Below are positions 27,646 to 36,930 of a DNA stretch of 64,000 nucleotides, piece by piece. A model generated the notes under the pieces. The model ran no database searches, was not told the DNA's origin, and saw only the letters and a list, made by a program, of their open reading frames with translations. Source of the stretch: Burkholderia sp. 9120 (lineage in GTDB: Bacteria; Pseudomonadota; Gammaproteobacteria; Burkholderiales; Burkholderiaceae); assembly GCF_000745015.1 (NCBI RefSeq), contig NZ_JQNA01000002.1, forward strand, positions 806,001 through 870,000, read 5' to 3'. A program made the position numbers and the translations under genes. Each line of letters opens with the position of its first letter. The stretch's first letter is position 1.

Positions 27646-27977
27646 GGGACGTCCTCCTGTTCGATGAAAGTGGCGAGACCATCGAGCGATACCGACCAGA
27701 AACGCTGATAACGGCTGAGCCACGTCATGGCGTCCTCCATCGGTCCGGCCGTCAGACGGCACGCCACCGTTCGCCCGGTCTTGCTGCGGGTGATCAGACC
27801 GGCCTCGGACAGCACGTCGAGGTGCTTCATCACAGCCGGCAAGGACATCGCGAATGGCTCGGCGAGTTCGCTGATCGACAGTTCGCGCCCGGACAGACGC
27901 GTGAGCAACGCGCGCCGTGTGGGATCGGAGAGCGCCGCGAACGTGCGATCGAGTAGGGCTTCGTTAAACTTAACCAT
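27555..27977 (-). CDS. ArsR-family transcriptional regulator
   Basis: A 140-residue winged-helix repressor (ALLDRTFAALSDPTRRALLTRL, then LSISELAEPFAMSLPAVMKHLDVL and SKTGRTVACRL). It belongs to the metal-independent subgroup that accompanies SRPBCC genes; the metal-binding Cys of classic ArsR is absent. ATG 27977 matches the family start; the region upstream in frame is not coding-like. Its C-terminus is extended and overlaps the next gene by 91 bases, ending in a Pro/Ser-rich tail. The 291 bp upstream (27978-28268) hold no supported gene. Confidence 0.88.
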   Translation of the reverse strand: MVKFNEALLDRTFAALSDPTRRALLTRLSGRELSISELAEPFAMSLPAVMKHLDVLSEAGLITRSKTGRTVACRLTAGPMEDAMTWLSRYQRFWSVSLDGLATFIEQEDVPCPPKPASPSSGASTPRPPKSSAPGRKRRN

Positions 27978-28268
27978 GAGGTTAAGTATAGAAACGCAAG
28001 TCAGGAAGTCAAGGACAGGTGGGCGTTTTCTCAACGCAGCCGATCGAAGCGGGAAGGAACGCTGGAAAAAGCGGAGTGGCCGACAGCGACGCAGAAAAAA
28101 AGATACGCGGTACACCGCAGATAAAGCCGTGCGACGTACCGCGTCAAGGTGGAGAACAACCGACTACACGTTCGAGCCGAGCGGCCTGCAAAAAACCACC
28201 CTGCTCTCGCGCTACTGCGAAATTATTTCAAACCATGAGACTCGTTGAACGAGGCCCCACGCGGACGA

Positions 28269-29651
28269 TCAGATCGCCCAGCCGCCGAGATAGAACCCGA
28301 CCAGGACGACAGCGATCACCACCGTGCCCACGTTCAGCTTGCGATATTCGCCGCTGACCACGCGGCCGATCACCAGCGTCGCGAAACCGAGCATGATGCC
28401 CGTCACGATGTTGGCGGTCAGCACGATGAACACCGCGCACATCAGGCCCGACATCGAGTCGACCATGTCGTCCATATGCAGCTTGCTGACATTCGACAGC
28501 ATCAGCAGGCCCACATACATCAGTGCCGGTGCAGTGGCATACGAAGGCACGAGACCAGCCAGCGGCGAGAAGAACATCACCACGAGGAACAGCAGGCCGA
28601 CCACCGCCGCCGCCATACCGGTCTTCGCGCCGGCTGCCACGCCGACCGTCGATTCGATATATGCCGCTGCCGGTGCGCCGCCGAGCAAACCCGAGAAAAT
28701 CGAGCTCAGCGAATCGGCGGTCAACGCGCGGCCGCCGTTGATGATGCGGCCGTTTTCGTCGAGCTGACCGGCTTGCCCTGCGACGGCGCGGATCGTGCCG
28801 GTCGCGTCGAACACCGCCGTCATCACGAGAGCCAGCACGCTAGGCAGAACCGCCATCGACAATGCGCCCTTGATATCCATCGCGCCGATCAGCGACGCGT
28901 GGCCCGGCGCGCTCAGCGACGGCACCGCGAACACACCGTGATACGACATGGTCGGATCGATGAAGAAGGCGGCCGTCGAGATCACGATAATCACGATCAG
29001 GATCGAACCCGGCACGCGACGGCGCACCAGACCGAAGATCGCGGCGAGACCCGCTACCGACATGATCGCCGGCAAAGCCGTGATATTGCCCAGCGCGACC
29101 GGCAAGCCGGCGCCCGGATTCTTCACGACGAGACCCACGTCGTTCGCGGCGATCAGCAGCAGGAACAGGCCGATGCCGATCCCCGTGCCGTGCGCGATAC
29201 CGTTCGGCAGATTGCGCAGAATCCACGAACGCACGCCGGTCACCGAAATCGCGGTGAACACGACACCCATCAGGAACACTGCGCCGAGCGCGACGTTCGG
29301 ATGCAGACCTTTGCCGAGCACGAGGCCGAACGCGGTGAAGGCCGTCAGCGAAATCGCGCAGCCGATCGCGATCGGCAGGCGCGCCCAGATGCCCATCAGC
29401 AGCGAGCCGAACGCCGTGGTCAGACACGTGGCGACAAACACGGCGCTGGTATCGAAACCCGCTTTGCCGAGCATGCCCGGCACGACGAATACGGAGTAGA
29501 CCATCGCGAGGAAGGTCGTAATGCCCGCGACGATTTCCTGACGCTGCGAACTGCCGCGCGCGGAGATTCCAAAATAGCGGTCGAGAAAGCCCTTTCCGTC
29601 GAATGATTCGACGGCGACTTCGGAAATCGGTTGGGCGTGGGGTTCCATCAT
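28269..29651 (-). CDS. NCS2-family purine permease
   Basis: A 460-residue inner-membrane nucleobase transporter of the AzgA/GhxP/PbuG branch of NCS2. The N-terminus [38 protein letters not shown] and the central [15 protein letters not shown] (conserved in this branch) support it, with 12-14 hydrophobic helices. It should take up hypoxanthine, guanine or adenine. A perfect AGGAGG lies upstream of ATG 29651. It is divergent from the PRC-barrel gene across 454 bp. Confidence 0.93.
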   Translation of the reverse strand: MMEPHAQPISEVAVESFDGKGFLDRYFGISARGSSQRQEIVAGITTFLAMVYSVFVVPGMLGKAGFDTSAVFVATCLTTAFGSLLMGIWARLPIAIGCAISLTAFTAFGLVLGKGLHPNVALGAVFLMGVVFTAISVTGVRSWILRNLPNGIAHGTGIGIGLFLLLIAANDVGLVVKNPGAGLPVALGNITALPAIMSVAGLAAIFGLVRRRVPGSILIVIIVISTAAFFIDPTMSYHGVFAVPSLSAPGHASLIGAMDIKGALSMAVLPSVLALVMTAVFDATGTIRAVAGQAGQLDENGRIINGGRALTADSLSSIFSGLLGGAPAAAYIESTVGVAAGAKTGMAAAVVGLLFLVVMFFSPLAGLVPSYATAPALMYVGLLMLSNVSKLHMDDMVDSMSGLMCAVFIVLTANIVTGIMLGFATLVIGRVVSGEYRKLNVGTVVIAVVLVGFYLGGWAI

Positions 29652-30105
29652 GATGAGTGCCTCCTTTATCAGCGTACTGAAGCGGCCGTCACTGCGGGCG
29701 CCATCAGGGTCTCGTCTCGTTGAGTTGGTTTATTGGGGAATGTCGTCGTTTTTTGCTGTCTCGAAATGTAGGGCAACACAAATATGTCTCCCATCGCATG
29801 AATGGCATGCCGGACATGTCGAGACGCTTATATCTTTGACCCAGCGGCAAACTGGGCGGGCGAGCCAAGCGTTTACACCTACGCTTTGTCACGAAGATGT
29901 GAGCAGGTTTTGCGGCGTTCGGCGCGCGAAAACGGCGCGCAATCCGCAGATGAAACGTCGTGCGCGGCATGAACCCTGCTAACGCCGTACCTGTCAGATG
30001 GCCTGCGAAAGCGGGTCCGCCCGACGTCGCGGGTTACACTCTGGCCCATTCCTGTCTTAACTGCGGCGGCCTTTTTCGACCTTTGGCCGCCCTCCGCACT
30101 GGCCC
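29652..30105. other. Divergent intergenic region
   Basis: 454 bp between the purine permease and the PRC-barrel lipoprotein gene. It should hold both promoters and is locally AT-richer (29720-29800). I looked for a purine-type riboswitch leader ahead of the permease and could not make a convincing fold by eye. Confidence 0.4.
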
Positions 30106-30120
30106 ATGGAGTCCTTCTTG

Positions 30121-31077
30121 ATGAGTGGCGGTTTCTCGCGTCCTGCCTGGCGTTTGCCGATTCTTGCTCTGTTCGCGCTGTTTGCGCTGTCCGGTTGCAG
30201 CCTGCTGTGGGGCCCGCAGCAGGCGCCGATCGTCGACGCCACGGTGATGCCTGTCGAGCCCGCCAGCGCGCCGGTGGTGGCCTCGGAACCGGAGCCGGTC
30301 GAAACCGAGGCGGCTCGACCCGAGCAGCCGAAAAAACCGCCGAAGCCGATCGTCAAGCCGCGCAAGGTCGAGCCGCCGCCGCCCGTCGTCGCGCCCCCGC
30401 CGCCTCCGCCGACGCCCGCGCCGCTGATCGTGCTGCGCACGATCGAGCGCAGCGAGGCGCGCACGCTGCTCGACAGCGAAGTGCAGAAGCCTGATGGCAA
30501 GGTCGTCGGCCGCGCGGTCGATCTGATCGCCGATGCCGGCGGCAAGCCGCGCGAGATGGTCGTGAATCTGCAGGGCTTCCTGGGGGTGGGCGACCGCAAG
30601 GTGAACTTCCCGTGGAGCGCATTCCGCTTCACGCCGAGTGCGAAGACCGCGCCGATCACGCTCAACGCGGCCGCCGTGCCGGCCAATGCCGCCAAACCGG
30701 CCGGCGTGCAATTACCGCTGATCGACGCCACGGTCGAACGCGCGAACGGCGCCAAGATCGGCCGCGTGATCGACGTGTTGATCGATGGCAATGCGCAGCC
30801 GCAGGCGGTCGTGCTCGACGTCAACGGCATGGTCAGTACGGAGCGCCGCACGATTGCCGCGAACTGGTCGGCGCTGCACTTCGTCACGAAAGACAAGGAA
30901 CTGCATCCGCAGATCGATCTGAGCGACGCGCAGATCAACGCGACGCCGCCGTACGCCAGCGACAAACCGGTGCGCGCCGTATCGCCCGCACCGCCGCCAG
31001 CGACGGCCGCCGCGACCGCACCGCCTGCGGCGACGGCTTCCGCTGCGGCAGGTTCCAATGCACGGGCGGCCCGATGA
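30121..31077 (+). CDS. Lipoprotein with two PRC-barrel domains
   Basis: A 318-residue protein. Residues 1-26 are a lipoprotein signal (LFALFALSGC, lipid-anchored Cys26). A Pro-rich segment (about 55-105, many PP and KP pairs) could span the periplasm. Two PRC-barrel-like repeats follow, roughly 118-185 (VQKPDGKVVGRAVDLIADAG) and 198-265 (VERANGAKIGRVIDVLIDGN), then an Ala/Pro tail. ATG 30121 is favoured because GGAG lies nine bases before it; ATG 30106 has no ribosome site. Its stop overlaps the MFS gene start by four bases. Function unknown. Confidence 0.8.
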   Translation: MSGGFSRPAWRLPILALFALFALSGCSLLWGPQQAPIVDATVMPVEPASAPVVASEPEPVETEAARPEQPKKPPKPIVKPRKVEPPPPVVAPPPPPPTPAPLIVLRTIERSEARTLLDSEVQKPDGKVVGRAVDLIADAGGKPREMVVNLQGFLGVGDRKVNFPWSAFRFTPSAKTAPITLNAAAVPANAAKPAGVQLPLIDATVERANGAKIGRVIDVLIDGNAQPQAVVLDVNGMVSTERRTIAANWSALHFVTKDKELHPQIDLSDAQINATPPYASDKPVRAVSPAPPPATAAATAPPAATASAAAGSNARAAR

Positions 31078-32324
31078 GCGGCCGTACTTTGGTAACCACG
31101 CGCAGTCTTCGCGCGCTCGACTGGATGAATTTTTTCGTCGCCAATGTGCAGACGGGGTTTGGGCCGTTCATCGCGTCGTATCTGGCGTCGCATAAGTGGA
31201 CCCAGGGCGAGATCGGCATGGCGCTCTCGGTGGGCACGATCAGCGCGATGGTGAGCCAGGTGCCGGGCGGCGCTGCTGTCGACGCTCTGCGCAACAAGAA
31301 AGGCGCGGCCGCATGGGCGATTTTCGCGATCATTCTGAGCGCCGTGCTGCTGGCCGTGAGCCCGACCGTGCTGCCGGTGATTGCTGCTGAAGTGTTCCAT
31401 GGCTTTGCCAGTTGCATGTTGACGCCGGCGTTGGCGGCGATTTCGTTCGCGCTGGTCGGGCGGGCAAATCTCGGCGACCGGCTGGGACGCAATGCGCGAT
31501 GGGCGTCGATCGGCAGCGCGGTGGCCGCCGGGTTGATGGGCGTATTCGGCGAATACTATTCGCCGCGCGCGGTGTTCTGGTTGACCGCTGCGCTGGCCGT
31601 GCCCGCGTTGTTCGCGCTGACGATGATCCAGCGCACCGACACGATCGAGTTGCCGAAGGCCGGCCCGACGCCCAAGCAGATCGAGCGACGCGAGAGTTTG
31701 CGTGAGTTGTTGCGTGACAAGCGGATGTTGTTGTTCGCGGCGTGCATCGTGCTGTTTCACTTGTCGAATGCGGCGATGTTGAATCTTGCTGCGGGCGAAG
31801 TGACGGCCGGCATGGGCGACAACGTACAGCTCGTGATTGCCGCGTGCATTATCGTGCCGCAGGCGATTGTGGCGATGATGTCGCCGTGGGTTGGGCGCTC
31901 CGCCGAGCGGTGGGGACGCAGGCCGATTCTGTTGTTGGGGTTTTCGGCGTTGCCGATTCGGGCTTTGCTGTTTGCTGGCATTAGCAGCCCGTATTTGCTG
32001 GTGCCGGTGCAGATGCTCGATGGGTTGAGTGCTGCTGTGTTTGGCGTGATGTTGCCGCTGATCGCGGCGGATGTTGCCGGCGATAAGGGACGCTACAACC
32101 TCTGTATCGGGTTGTTTGGGCTGGCTGCGGGGATCGGGGCTACGTTGAGTACGACCGCTGCTGGGTTTGTGGCTGATCACTTTGGAAATGCGGTTAGCTT
32201 TTTTGGGCTCGCTGCTGCGGGGGCGTTGGCGGTTTTGCTGGTTTGGGCGGCTATGCCGGAGACTCGGGATTCGGCTCGGGTTGAGGATTCGGCTGGGGTG
32301 GCTGATGGGGAGGCTGCTCGGTGA
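31074..32324 (+). CDS. MFS transporter
   Basis: A 416-residue major facilitator superfamily protein with 12 predicted helices (DWMNFFVANVQTGFGPFIAS at TM1, PGGAAVDALRNKKGAA as the loop 2-3 region, RSAERWGRRPILLLG in the second half). Loop motifs agree with drug or metabolite exporters, but the substrate is open. Start ATG 31074 overlaps the lipoprotein stop (ATGA), so the two are coupled. From about 31640 on the coding strand turns G/T-rich and third-position GC falls. Confidence 0.88.
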   Translation: MSGRTLVTTRSLRALDWMNFFVANVQTGFGPFIASYLASHKWTQGEIGMALSVGTISAMVSQVPGGAAVDALRNKKGAAAWAIFAIILSAVLLAVSPTVLPVIAAEVFHGFASCMLTPALAAISFALVGRANLGDRLGRNARWASIGSAVAAGLMGVFGEYYSPRAVFWLTAALAVPALFALTMIQRTDTIELPKAGPTPKQIERRESLRELLRDKRMLLFAACIVLFHLSNAAMLNLAAGEVTAGMGDNVQLVIAACIIVPQAIVAMMSPWVGRSAERWGRRPILLLGFSALPIRALLFAGISSPYLLVPVQMLDGLSAAVFGVMLPLIAADVAGDKGRYNLCIGLFGLAAGIGATLSTTAAGFVADHFGNAVSFFGLAAAGALAVLLVWAAMPETRDSARVEDSAGVADGEAAR

Positions 32325-32333
32325 GGGCTGGGG

Positions 32334-33148
32334 TTTGCCTGTTGCGGCGCATTTTTTGGGCTGTTTGCGTGTTGGCCTTTCCTTGATTTGGTAGTGGTCT
32401 CCTTGATTTGGTAGTGGTCTATTAGCGATCCTCCTGTGCGGGGGGCACCTACTTTTCTTTGCCTGCCGCAAAGAAAAGTAGGCAAAAGAAAGCGGCTCAC
32501 ACCGCTAATTTTTAAGTGGGTTTCGTGGTCCACCACCGGCAGTGGTGCATCTGGAATCCGTGTTCTCGCGCACTCCGCGCTGGTGACAAAGGCGTCATTC
32601 TTCCGGCGGCGCTGCGCGCGCCGCGGCGGTCGTTCAAGCATGGCCTCTGCTAAGTGGGTCTCCCGCGCAGCCACGGTTGTGGCTCATCTGGAATCTGTCC
32701 TCTCGCGCATTCCGCGCTCGTGACAAAGCCGTCATACATCCCGCCTCGCGCGGTGCGCTCGCCGGAACGGTTCGCACTGGAACCAGCGCCTCGCTTTTCC
32801 GTGGGGGAGCCGTCGGCTTCGCCTCGGCGAGGCACCGAAATACCCCAAAAATTCACCACCGGTTTGATGAACGACCGCGGGGGCGCGCGAAGCGTCGCCG
32901 GAAGAATGACTGCTGTGCCACGAGCGCGGAGTGCGCGAGAACACGGATTCCAGATGAGCCACTACCGTGATTGCGCGGGGGACCCGCTTAAGAGCTAGCG
33001 GTGTGAGCCGCTTTCTTTTGCCTACTTTTATTTGCGGCAGGCAAAGAAAAGTAGGTGCCCCCGCACAGGGGGATCGCTAATAGACCACTACCAAATCAAG
33101 GAAAGGCCAACGCGCAAACAGCCGAGAAAACGCGCCACAAAAGGCAAA
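32334..33148. repeat. Composite inverted-repeat element between convergent genes
   Basis: The outer arms (32334-32610 and about 32895-33148) are long imperfect inverted copies. Both include the 20-mer CCTTGATTTGGTAGTGGTCT; the left arm has it twice in tandem (32381-32400, 32401-32420), the right arm once, inverted (33082-33101). Each arm carries its own hairpin of the CCTACTTTTCTTTGC type (32448-32482 with a perfect 15-bp stem; 33021-33055 with one mismatch). A third, direct copy of part of the unit lies at about 32651-32735. The element fills the space between the two stop codons almost exactly. Open frames inside it are repeats, not genes. Confidence 0.85.
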
Positions 33149-33155
33149 AAGCCTA

Positions 33156-34541
33156 TCACCCTATATCCCTCCCAGCAGTCTCTGCCATAAAAGGCAACGC
33201 CAACAAAGACACCCCCCCACACCCAATCAAATACCAGGCCGGCGCAAGATTACTCCCAGAAACCTGAATCAACCACGTAGCAAAAAACTGCGCAAACCCA
33301 CCAAAGATAGACACCCCGAGACAATAAACAATCGACATCCCGGTAGCCCGAATTTCACGAGGAAACATCTCCGGCAGCATCACGATATTAGGCACAGCGG
33401 TAAACGCGACCAGCACCGCCAACCCCGCCACGACCGACAACAAAACCGCCACATCAGGCACAGCATTAATCGCCATAAACGCCGGATACACGGCCAGAAT
33501 CAGCAAGACCCGCGACACGCCCAACACCCACTTGCGCCCCACCCGATCCGACAACGCCCCGGCAAGCGGCGAACAGATCACCGTCACCACGGCCGCGGTC
33601 CACGCAGCCCACAACGCCGACGACATCGGCAGATGCAAAATCCGAATCGCGTAAGTCGACAGATAAAACAGCACGATATAGTTCGCCGCCGTCCCGCCGA
33701 TGGTTGTGACCACACCCATCGTAATCACCCGCGAATGCTCGCGAAACAGCTTGCGCACCGGCTGCGAAGCCGGCACCGCCGACGACGACCGAACGCCCGC
33801 CTGCCCATCCGCCCCCTCCTCGACACCCGGCAACGTCTCATCCAGATGACGCCGGATATAAATCCCGATCGGCCCCATCGCCATACCGATTACAAACGGC
33901 ACGCGCCAGCCCCAACTCTCCAGCGCGGCAGTCGACAACGCCGCCGCCAACGCGACGCCAAGCAGCGACCCGCACACCGTATTCAACCCCTGGCTCACGA
34001 ACTGCCAGCTGCCATAAAAGCCGCGCGTCTTGTCGCTGCCATACTCCAGCAACAGCGACGTCGACGCGCCAATCTCACCGCCCAACGCAAACCCCTGCAC
34101 CAGACGCGCAAGAATCACCAGCAACGGCGCGGCAATGCCGATCGCCGCATACGTCGGTGCGAACGCGATCATCGCCGAGCCGAGCGTCATCAGCCATAAC
34201 GTGAGGCTCATCGCCGCCTTGCGGCCGGCACGATCCGCGTACGCACCGAGCACGATGCCGCCCACCGGACGCATGATGAAGCCCACGCCGAACGTTCCAA
34301 CCGCCAGCATCAATTGCGCGAGCTGACCCTCCACCGGGAAATACAGCTTGCCGATGATCGTCGCGAAGAAGCTGTAAATCGTGAAGTCGAAAAACTCGAG
34401 GCCGTTGCCCAGCGTGATCGCGGCAATCGCTTTCGCGTGGCTCTTGCGTTCGACGGGCTGCGCGGCCATCATGCCTTGCATAGCAAGCGCGTCGCTGCCG
34501 GCGGATTGCGGTGTGGCGGAATAGTCCATCTGTGTCTCCAT
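33156..34541 (-). CDS. MFS transporter, metabolite:H+ symporter family
   Basis: A 461-residue MFS protein of the metabolite:proton symporter branch (ProP/KgtP/shikimate-like). Signs are GNGLEFFDFTIYSFFATIIG at TM1, GGIVLGAYADRAGRKAAM in loop 2-3, RLVQGFALGGEIGASTSLLLEY in TM4-5 and EMFPREIRATGMSI in the second half. It should import an organic acid, betaine or acyl-amino acid with protons. It is 86 bp downstream of an M20 amidohydrolase gene on the same strand and probably supplies its substrate. ATG 34541 has AAGGA five bases before it; ATG 34529 is also possible. Confidence 0.92.
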   Translation of the reverse strand: METQMDYSATPQSAGSDALAMQGMMAAQPVERKSHAKAIAAITLGNGLEFFDFTIYSFFATIIGKLYFPVEGQLAQLMLAVGTFGVGFIMRPVGGIVLGAYADRAGRKAAMSLTLWLMTLGSAMIAFAPTYAAIGIAAPLLVILARLVQGFALGGEIGASTSLLLEYGSDKTRGFYGSWQFVSQGLNTVCGSLLGVALAAALSTAALESWGWRVPFVIGMAMGPIGIYIRRHLDETLPGVEEGADGQAGVRSSSAVPASQPVRKLFREHSRVITMGVVTTIGGTAANYIVLFYLSTYAIRILHLPMSSALWAAWTAAVVTVICSPLAGALSDRVGRKWVLGVSRVLLILAVYPAFMAINAVPDVAVLLSVVAGLAVLVAFTAVPNIVMLPEMFPREIRATGMSIVYCLGVSIFGGFAQFFATWLIQVSGSNLAPAWYLIGCGGVSLLALPFMAETAGRDIG

Positions 34542-34627
34542 GATGTCCTTGCTGCTGGGTCGAAGCGCACTTCACAGCACAAGTCAAAGCGCACGCGCGG
34601 GCTCGAAGCGGCCCGTCACATCCGGCC

Positions 34628-35800
34628 TCAGACGAGAAACGTCTGCGCGAGCTTCACCCAGTAAGCGGCGCCGGTCGCGAGGCAGTCGTCGTTGAAGTCG
34701 TAGCCGGGGTTGTGCACCATGCATCCGCCCTCGCCGTCGCCATTGCCGATGATCAGGTAGCTGCCGGGGCAACGCTCCAGCAGGAACGCGAAATCCTCGC
34801 TGCCGGTCAGCGGTTGCATGTCGGCGATCAGGCCGTCTTCGCCGAGCCAGTCGAGTGCCACCTGCCGCGCGAGGCCGGTCATCTCCGCGTCGTTGACGAG
34901 CACCGGGTAGCGGCGCTGGTAATCCACCTGCGCACTGGCGCCGAACACCGCGGCCGTTCCGCACGCCACGGCGGTGATCCGTTCCTGCAGGTAATTGCGC
35001 ACCTCGGGTTTCAACGCGCGCACCGAGAGACGCATCTCGGCCGTCTCGGGAATTACGTTGGGCGCTTCGCCCGCGTGAATCGCGCCGACCGTGATGATCG
35101 CCATGTCGAGCGGCGCGACGTTGCGCGACACGATCGACTGCAACGCCAGCACCATTTGCGCGCACACCACCACCGGATCGACCGCTTTGTGCGGCACGGC
35201 ACCATGACCGCCGCGTCCCGTCACGGTGATGATCACCGTGTCCGACGACGCCATGAACGAGCCCGGCAGAAAGCCGAATTTGCCGGTCGGAAAGCCCGGC
35301 ATGTTGTGCATCGCGAACACGGCGTCGCACGGAAACTTGTCGAACAGACCGTCTTCCAGCATCTTTTTCGCGCCGGCCTGACCCTCCTCGGCCGGCTGGA
35401 AAATCACATTCACCGTCCCGTCGAAATCCTTCTCCCGCGCCAGATGTTTGGCAGCGGCGAGCAGCATCGCCGTATGACCGTCGTGACCACACGCGTGCAT
35501 CTTGCCGGGCACCTTGCTCGCGTACGGCAAGCCGGTCGTTTCGTGAATCGGCAACGCGTCCATGTCGGCGCGCAGGCCCAGCTTGCGCGTGCCGCCGCCT
35601 ACTTTCAGTTGCCCTACAACGCCGGTTTGACCGAGCCCGCGATGCACCGTATAGCCCCATTCCTGCAAGCGTTCGGCGACCAGGTCGCTGGTGGCGAACT
35701 CTTCGTACGCCAGCTCCGGCTGCGCATGAATGCGGTGGCGCAGCGCGATCATTTCGTCTTCGAGTTCGGCGATGCCCGCCGGAATGGCCATGGTGTTCAC
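34628..35800 (-). CDS. M20-family amidohydrolase (hippurate/aminoacylase-type)
   Basis: A 390-residue cytoplasmic metal-dependent amidohydrolase. HACGHDGHTAMLLAAA near residues 109-124 and PAEEGQAGAKKM near 143-154 supply the metal ligands and catalytic Glu of peptidase family M20D; SGTGHGAVPH-like RGGHGAVPHKAVDPV marks the dimerisation domain. These enzymes cleave N-acyl amino acids such as hippurate. Two close alternative starts (35800, 35791) exist. It forms an operon with the MFS symporter and is divergent from a LysR gene that may control both. Confidence 0.93.
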   Translation of the reverse strand: MNTMAIPAGIAELEDEMIALRHRIHAQPELAYEEFATSDLVAERLQEWGYTVHRGLGQTGVVGQLKVGGGTRKLGLRADMDALPIHETTGLPYASKVPGKMHACGHDGHTAMLLAAAKHLAREKDFDGTVNVIFQPAEEGQAGAKKMLEDGLFDKFPCDAVFAMHNMPGFPTGKFGFLPGSFMASSDTVIITVTGRGGHGAVPHKAVDPVVVCAQMVLALQSIVSRNVAPLDMAIITVGAIHAGEAPNVIPETAEMRLSVRALKPEVRNYLQERITAVACGTAAVFGASAQVDYQRRYPVLVNDAEMTGLARQVALDWLGEDGLIADMQPLTGSEDFAFLLERCPGSYLIIGNGDGEGGCMVHNPGYDFNDDCLATGAAYWVKLAQTFLV

Positions 35801-35917
35801 GTGTCGTCTCCGTCAATGAAAAGCGTGACCCAGCATAGCGACGCCGATTTTCCAGCGGCAGGCGTAGAATCGTTGCGGCAGCAACTTCTGGTTGCCACCC
35901 TTTCCCCGAATCGACAG

Positions 35918-36868
35918 ATGAAACTGCATCAGCTCAGCACCTTAGCGGCGATTGCGGATACCGGCAGTATCCGGGCAGCGGCTCGTTCGTTAGGCCTTTC
36001 GCCCGCTGCGGTCACCAAGGCGGTGCGCGAACTGGAAGCGGATATGCAGGCACCGCTGGTGATCCGCAGTGCGAGCGGCGTCGCCTTTACCGAGTTCGGC
36101 CGGACGCTGGTCGTGCATGCAAGAGTGGTGTTGGGGCAACTGCAACGCGCGCACGCGGAGATCGACGCATTGCGCGGCGCGGCGGCCGGCAAGCTGTCGA
36201 TCGGCGTCACGCCATGGGTCGCGTTGACGTTTCTGCCGCCCACGGTGCAGCGCTTCAGGCAACGTATGCCGGAAGTGCAACTGGAATTTTTCGAGGGTTT
36301 GCTCGCGGTCGTGCAACCGCGTCTGCGCGACGGCAGTCTGGATTTTTCGATCGGCCGGCCGCCGCCCGCGTCGCCGCAATCGGAGTTTCACAACGTGCCG
36401 CTGTTTTCGACGCATTCGGCCGTGGTGGCGCGGCGCGATCATCCGAAAGCCGGTTGCCGCTCGCTGCTCGAACTGGAAGACGCGGAGTGGGTGCTGAACT
36501 GGGACCCGGCGAGCCGCGAATCGATCTCGGACAACCTGTTCCGCAAGCGCGGCATGCGGGTGCCGCACACCATTCATCTGGCGCACTCGCTGGCCATCGT
36601 ATTGGGATTGCTCGCACACACGGACATGCTCAGCATTTTTCCGTGGCCGCTCGCGGAAGTGACGCTCGCCAAAGAAAATTTATGGGCGCTGCCGCTGCGC
36701 GAAACCGTGGATGAAACCATCGTCAGTATCACGTCACGCCGTGGCGCGCCGACGAGTCCAGCGGCCACGTGTTTTCTCGACTGTCTGCGTGAAGTGATCG
36801 ACGAAGCGGCGCGCTCGCAGGAACCCGAGCAACGCCGCCTGTTTCATTCGATCGAATTACTGCTTTAG
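35918..36868 (+). CDS. LysR-family transcriptional regulator
   Basis: A 316-residue LysR regulator with the HTH at residues 1-60 (MKLHQLSTLAAIADTGSIRAAARSLGLS, AVTKAVRELEADMQAPLVIR) and a typical effector domain (LSIGVTPWVALTFLPPTVQRF). It resembles TdcA/GbpR-like aromatic or sugar-acid regulators. ATG 35918 is the family start; the frame is also open far upstream as a shadow of the M20 gene. It is divergent from the M20-MFS operon across 117 bp, so that operon is the likely target. A perfect hairpin overlaps its stop. Confidence 0.93.
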   Translation: MKLHQLSTLAAIADTGSIRAAARSLGLSPAAVTKAVRELEADMQAPLVIRSASGVAFTEFGRTLVVHARVVLGQLQRAHAEIDALRGAAAGKLSIGVTPWVALTFLPPTVQRFRQRMPEVQLEFFEGLLAVVQPRLRDGSLDFSIGRPPPASPQSEFHNVPLFSTHSAVVARRDHPKAGCRSLLELEDAEWVLNWDPASRESISDNLFRKRGMRVPHTIHLAHSLAIVLGLLAHTDMLSIFPWPLAEVTLAKENLWALPLRETVDETIVSITSRRGAPTSPAATCFLDCLREVIDEAARSQEPEQRRLFHSIELLL

Positions 36869-36889
36869 CGATTCCTGAATCGCTAAAGC
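36862..36889. terminator. Perfect 13-bp hairpin overlapping the LysR stop codon
   Basis: GCTTTAGCGATTC (36862-36874), loop CT, then its exact complement to 36889. The stop codon TAG (36866-36868) is inside the left arm. The hairpin lies between convergent LysR and aldehyde dehydrogenase genes and may end transcription from both sides, although there is no T-run. Confidence 0.65.
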
Positions 36890-36930
36890 ATGAAGGTGCG
36901 TGTCAGCGTCAGCGTCGGCGCAGGCTGGGC

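Noticed and set aside
29652..30105. Purine or xanthine riboswitch ahead of the NCS2 permease
   Set aside because: No convincing conserved core could be drawn by eye; a covariance-model search would decide.
30057..32471. An 804-codon open frame on the minus strand
   Set aside because: Antisense shadow of the PRC-barrel and MFS genes in GC-rich DNA; low-complexity Arg/Gln/His/Pro composition and no domain.
32436..33267. Several overlapping open frames of 60-165 codons on both strands
   Set aside because: They lie in the inverted-repeat element; the peptides are copies of one another in different orientations (for example HSALVTK), with no ribosome sites or family match.
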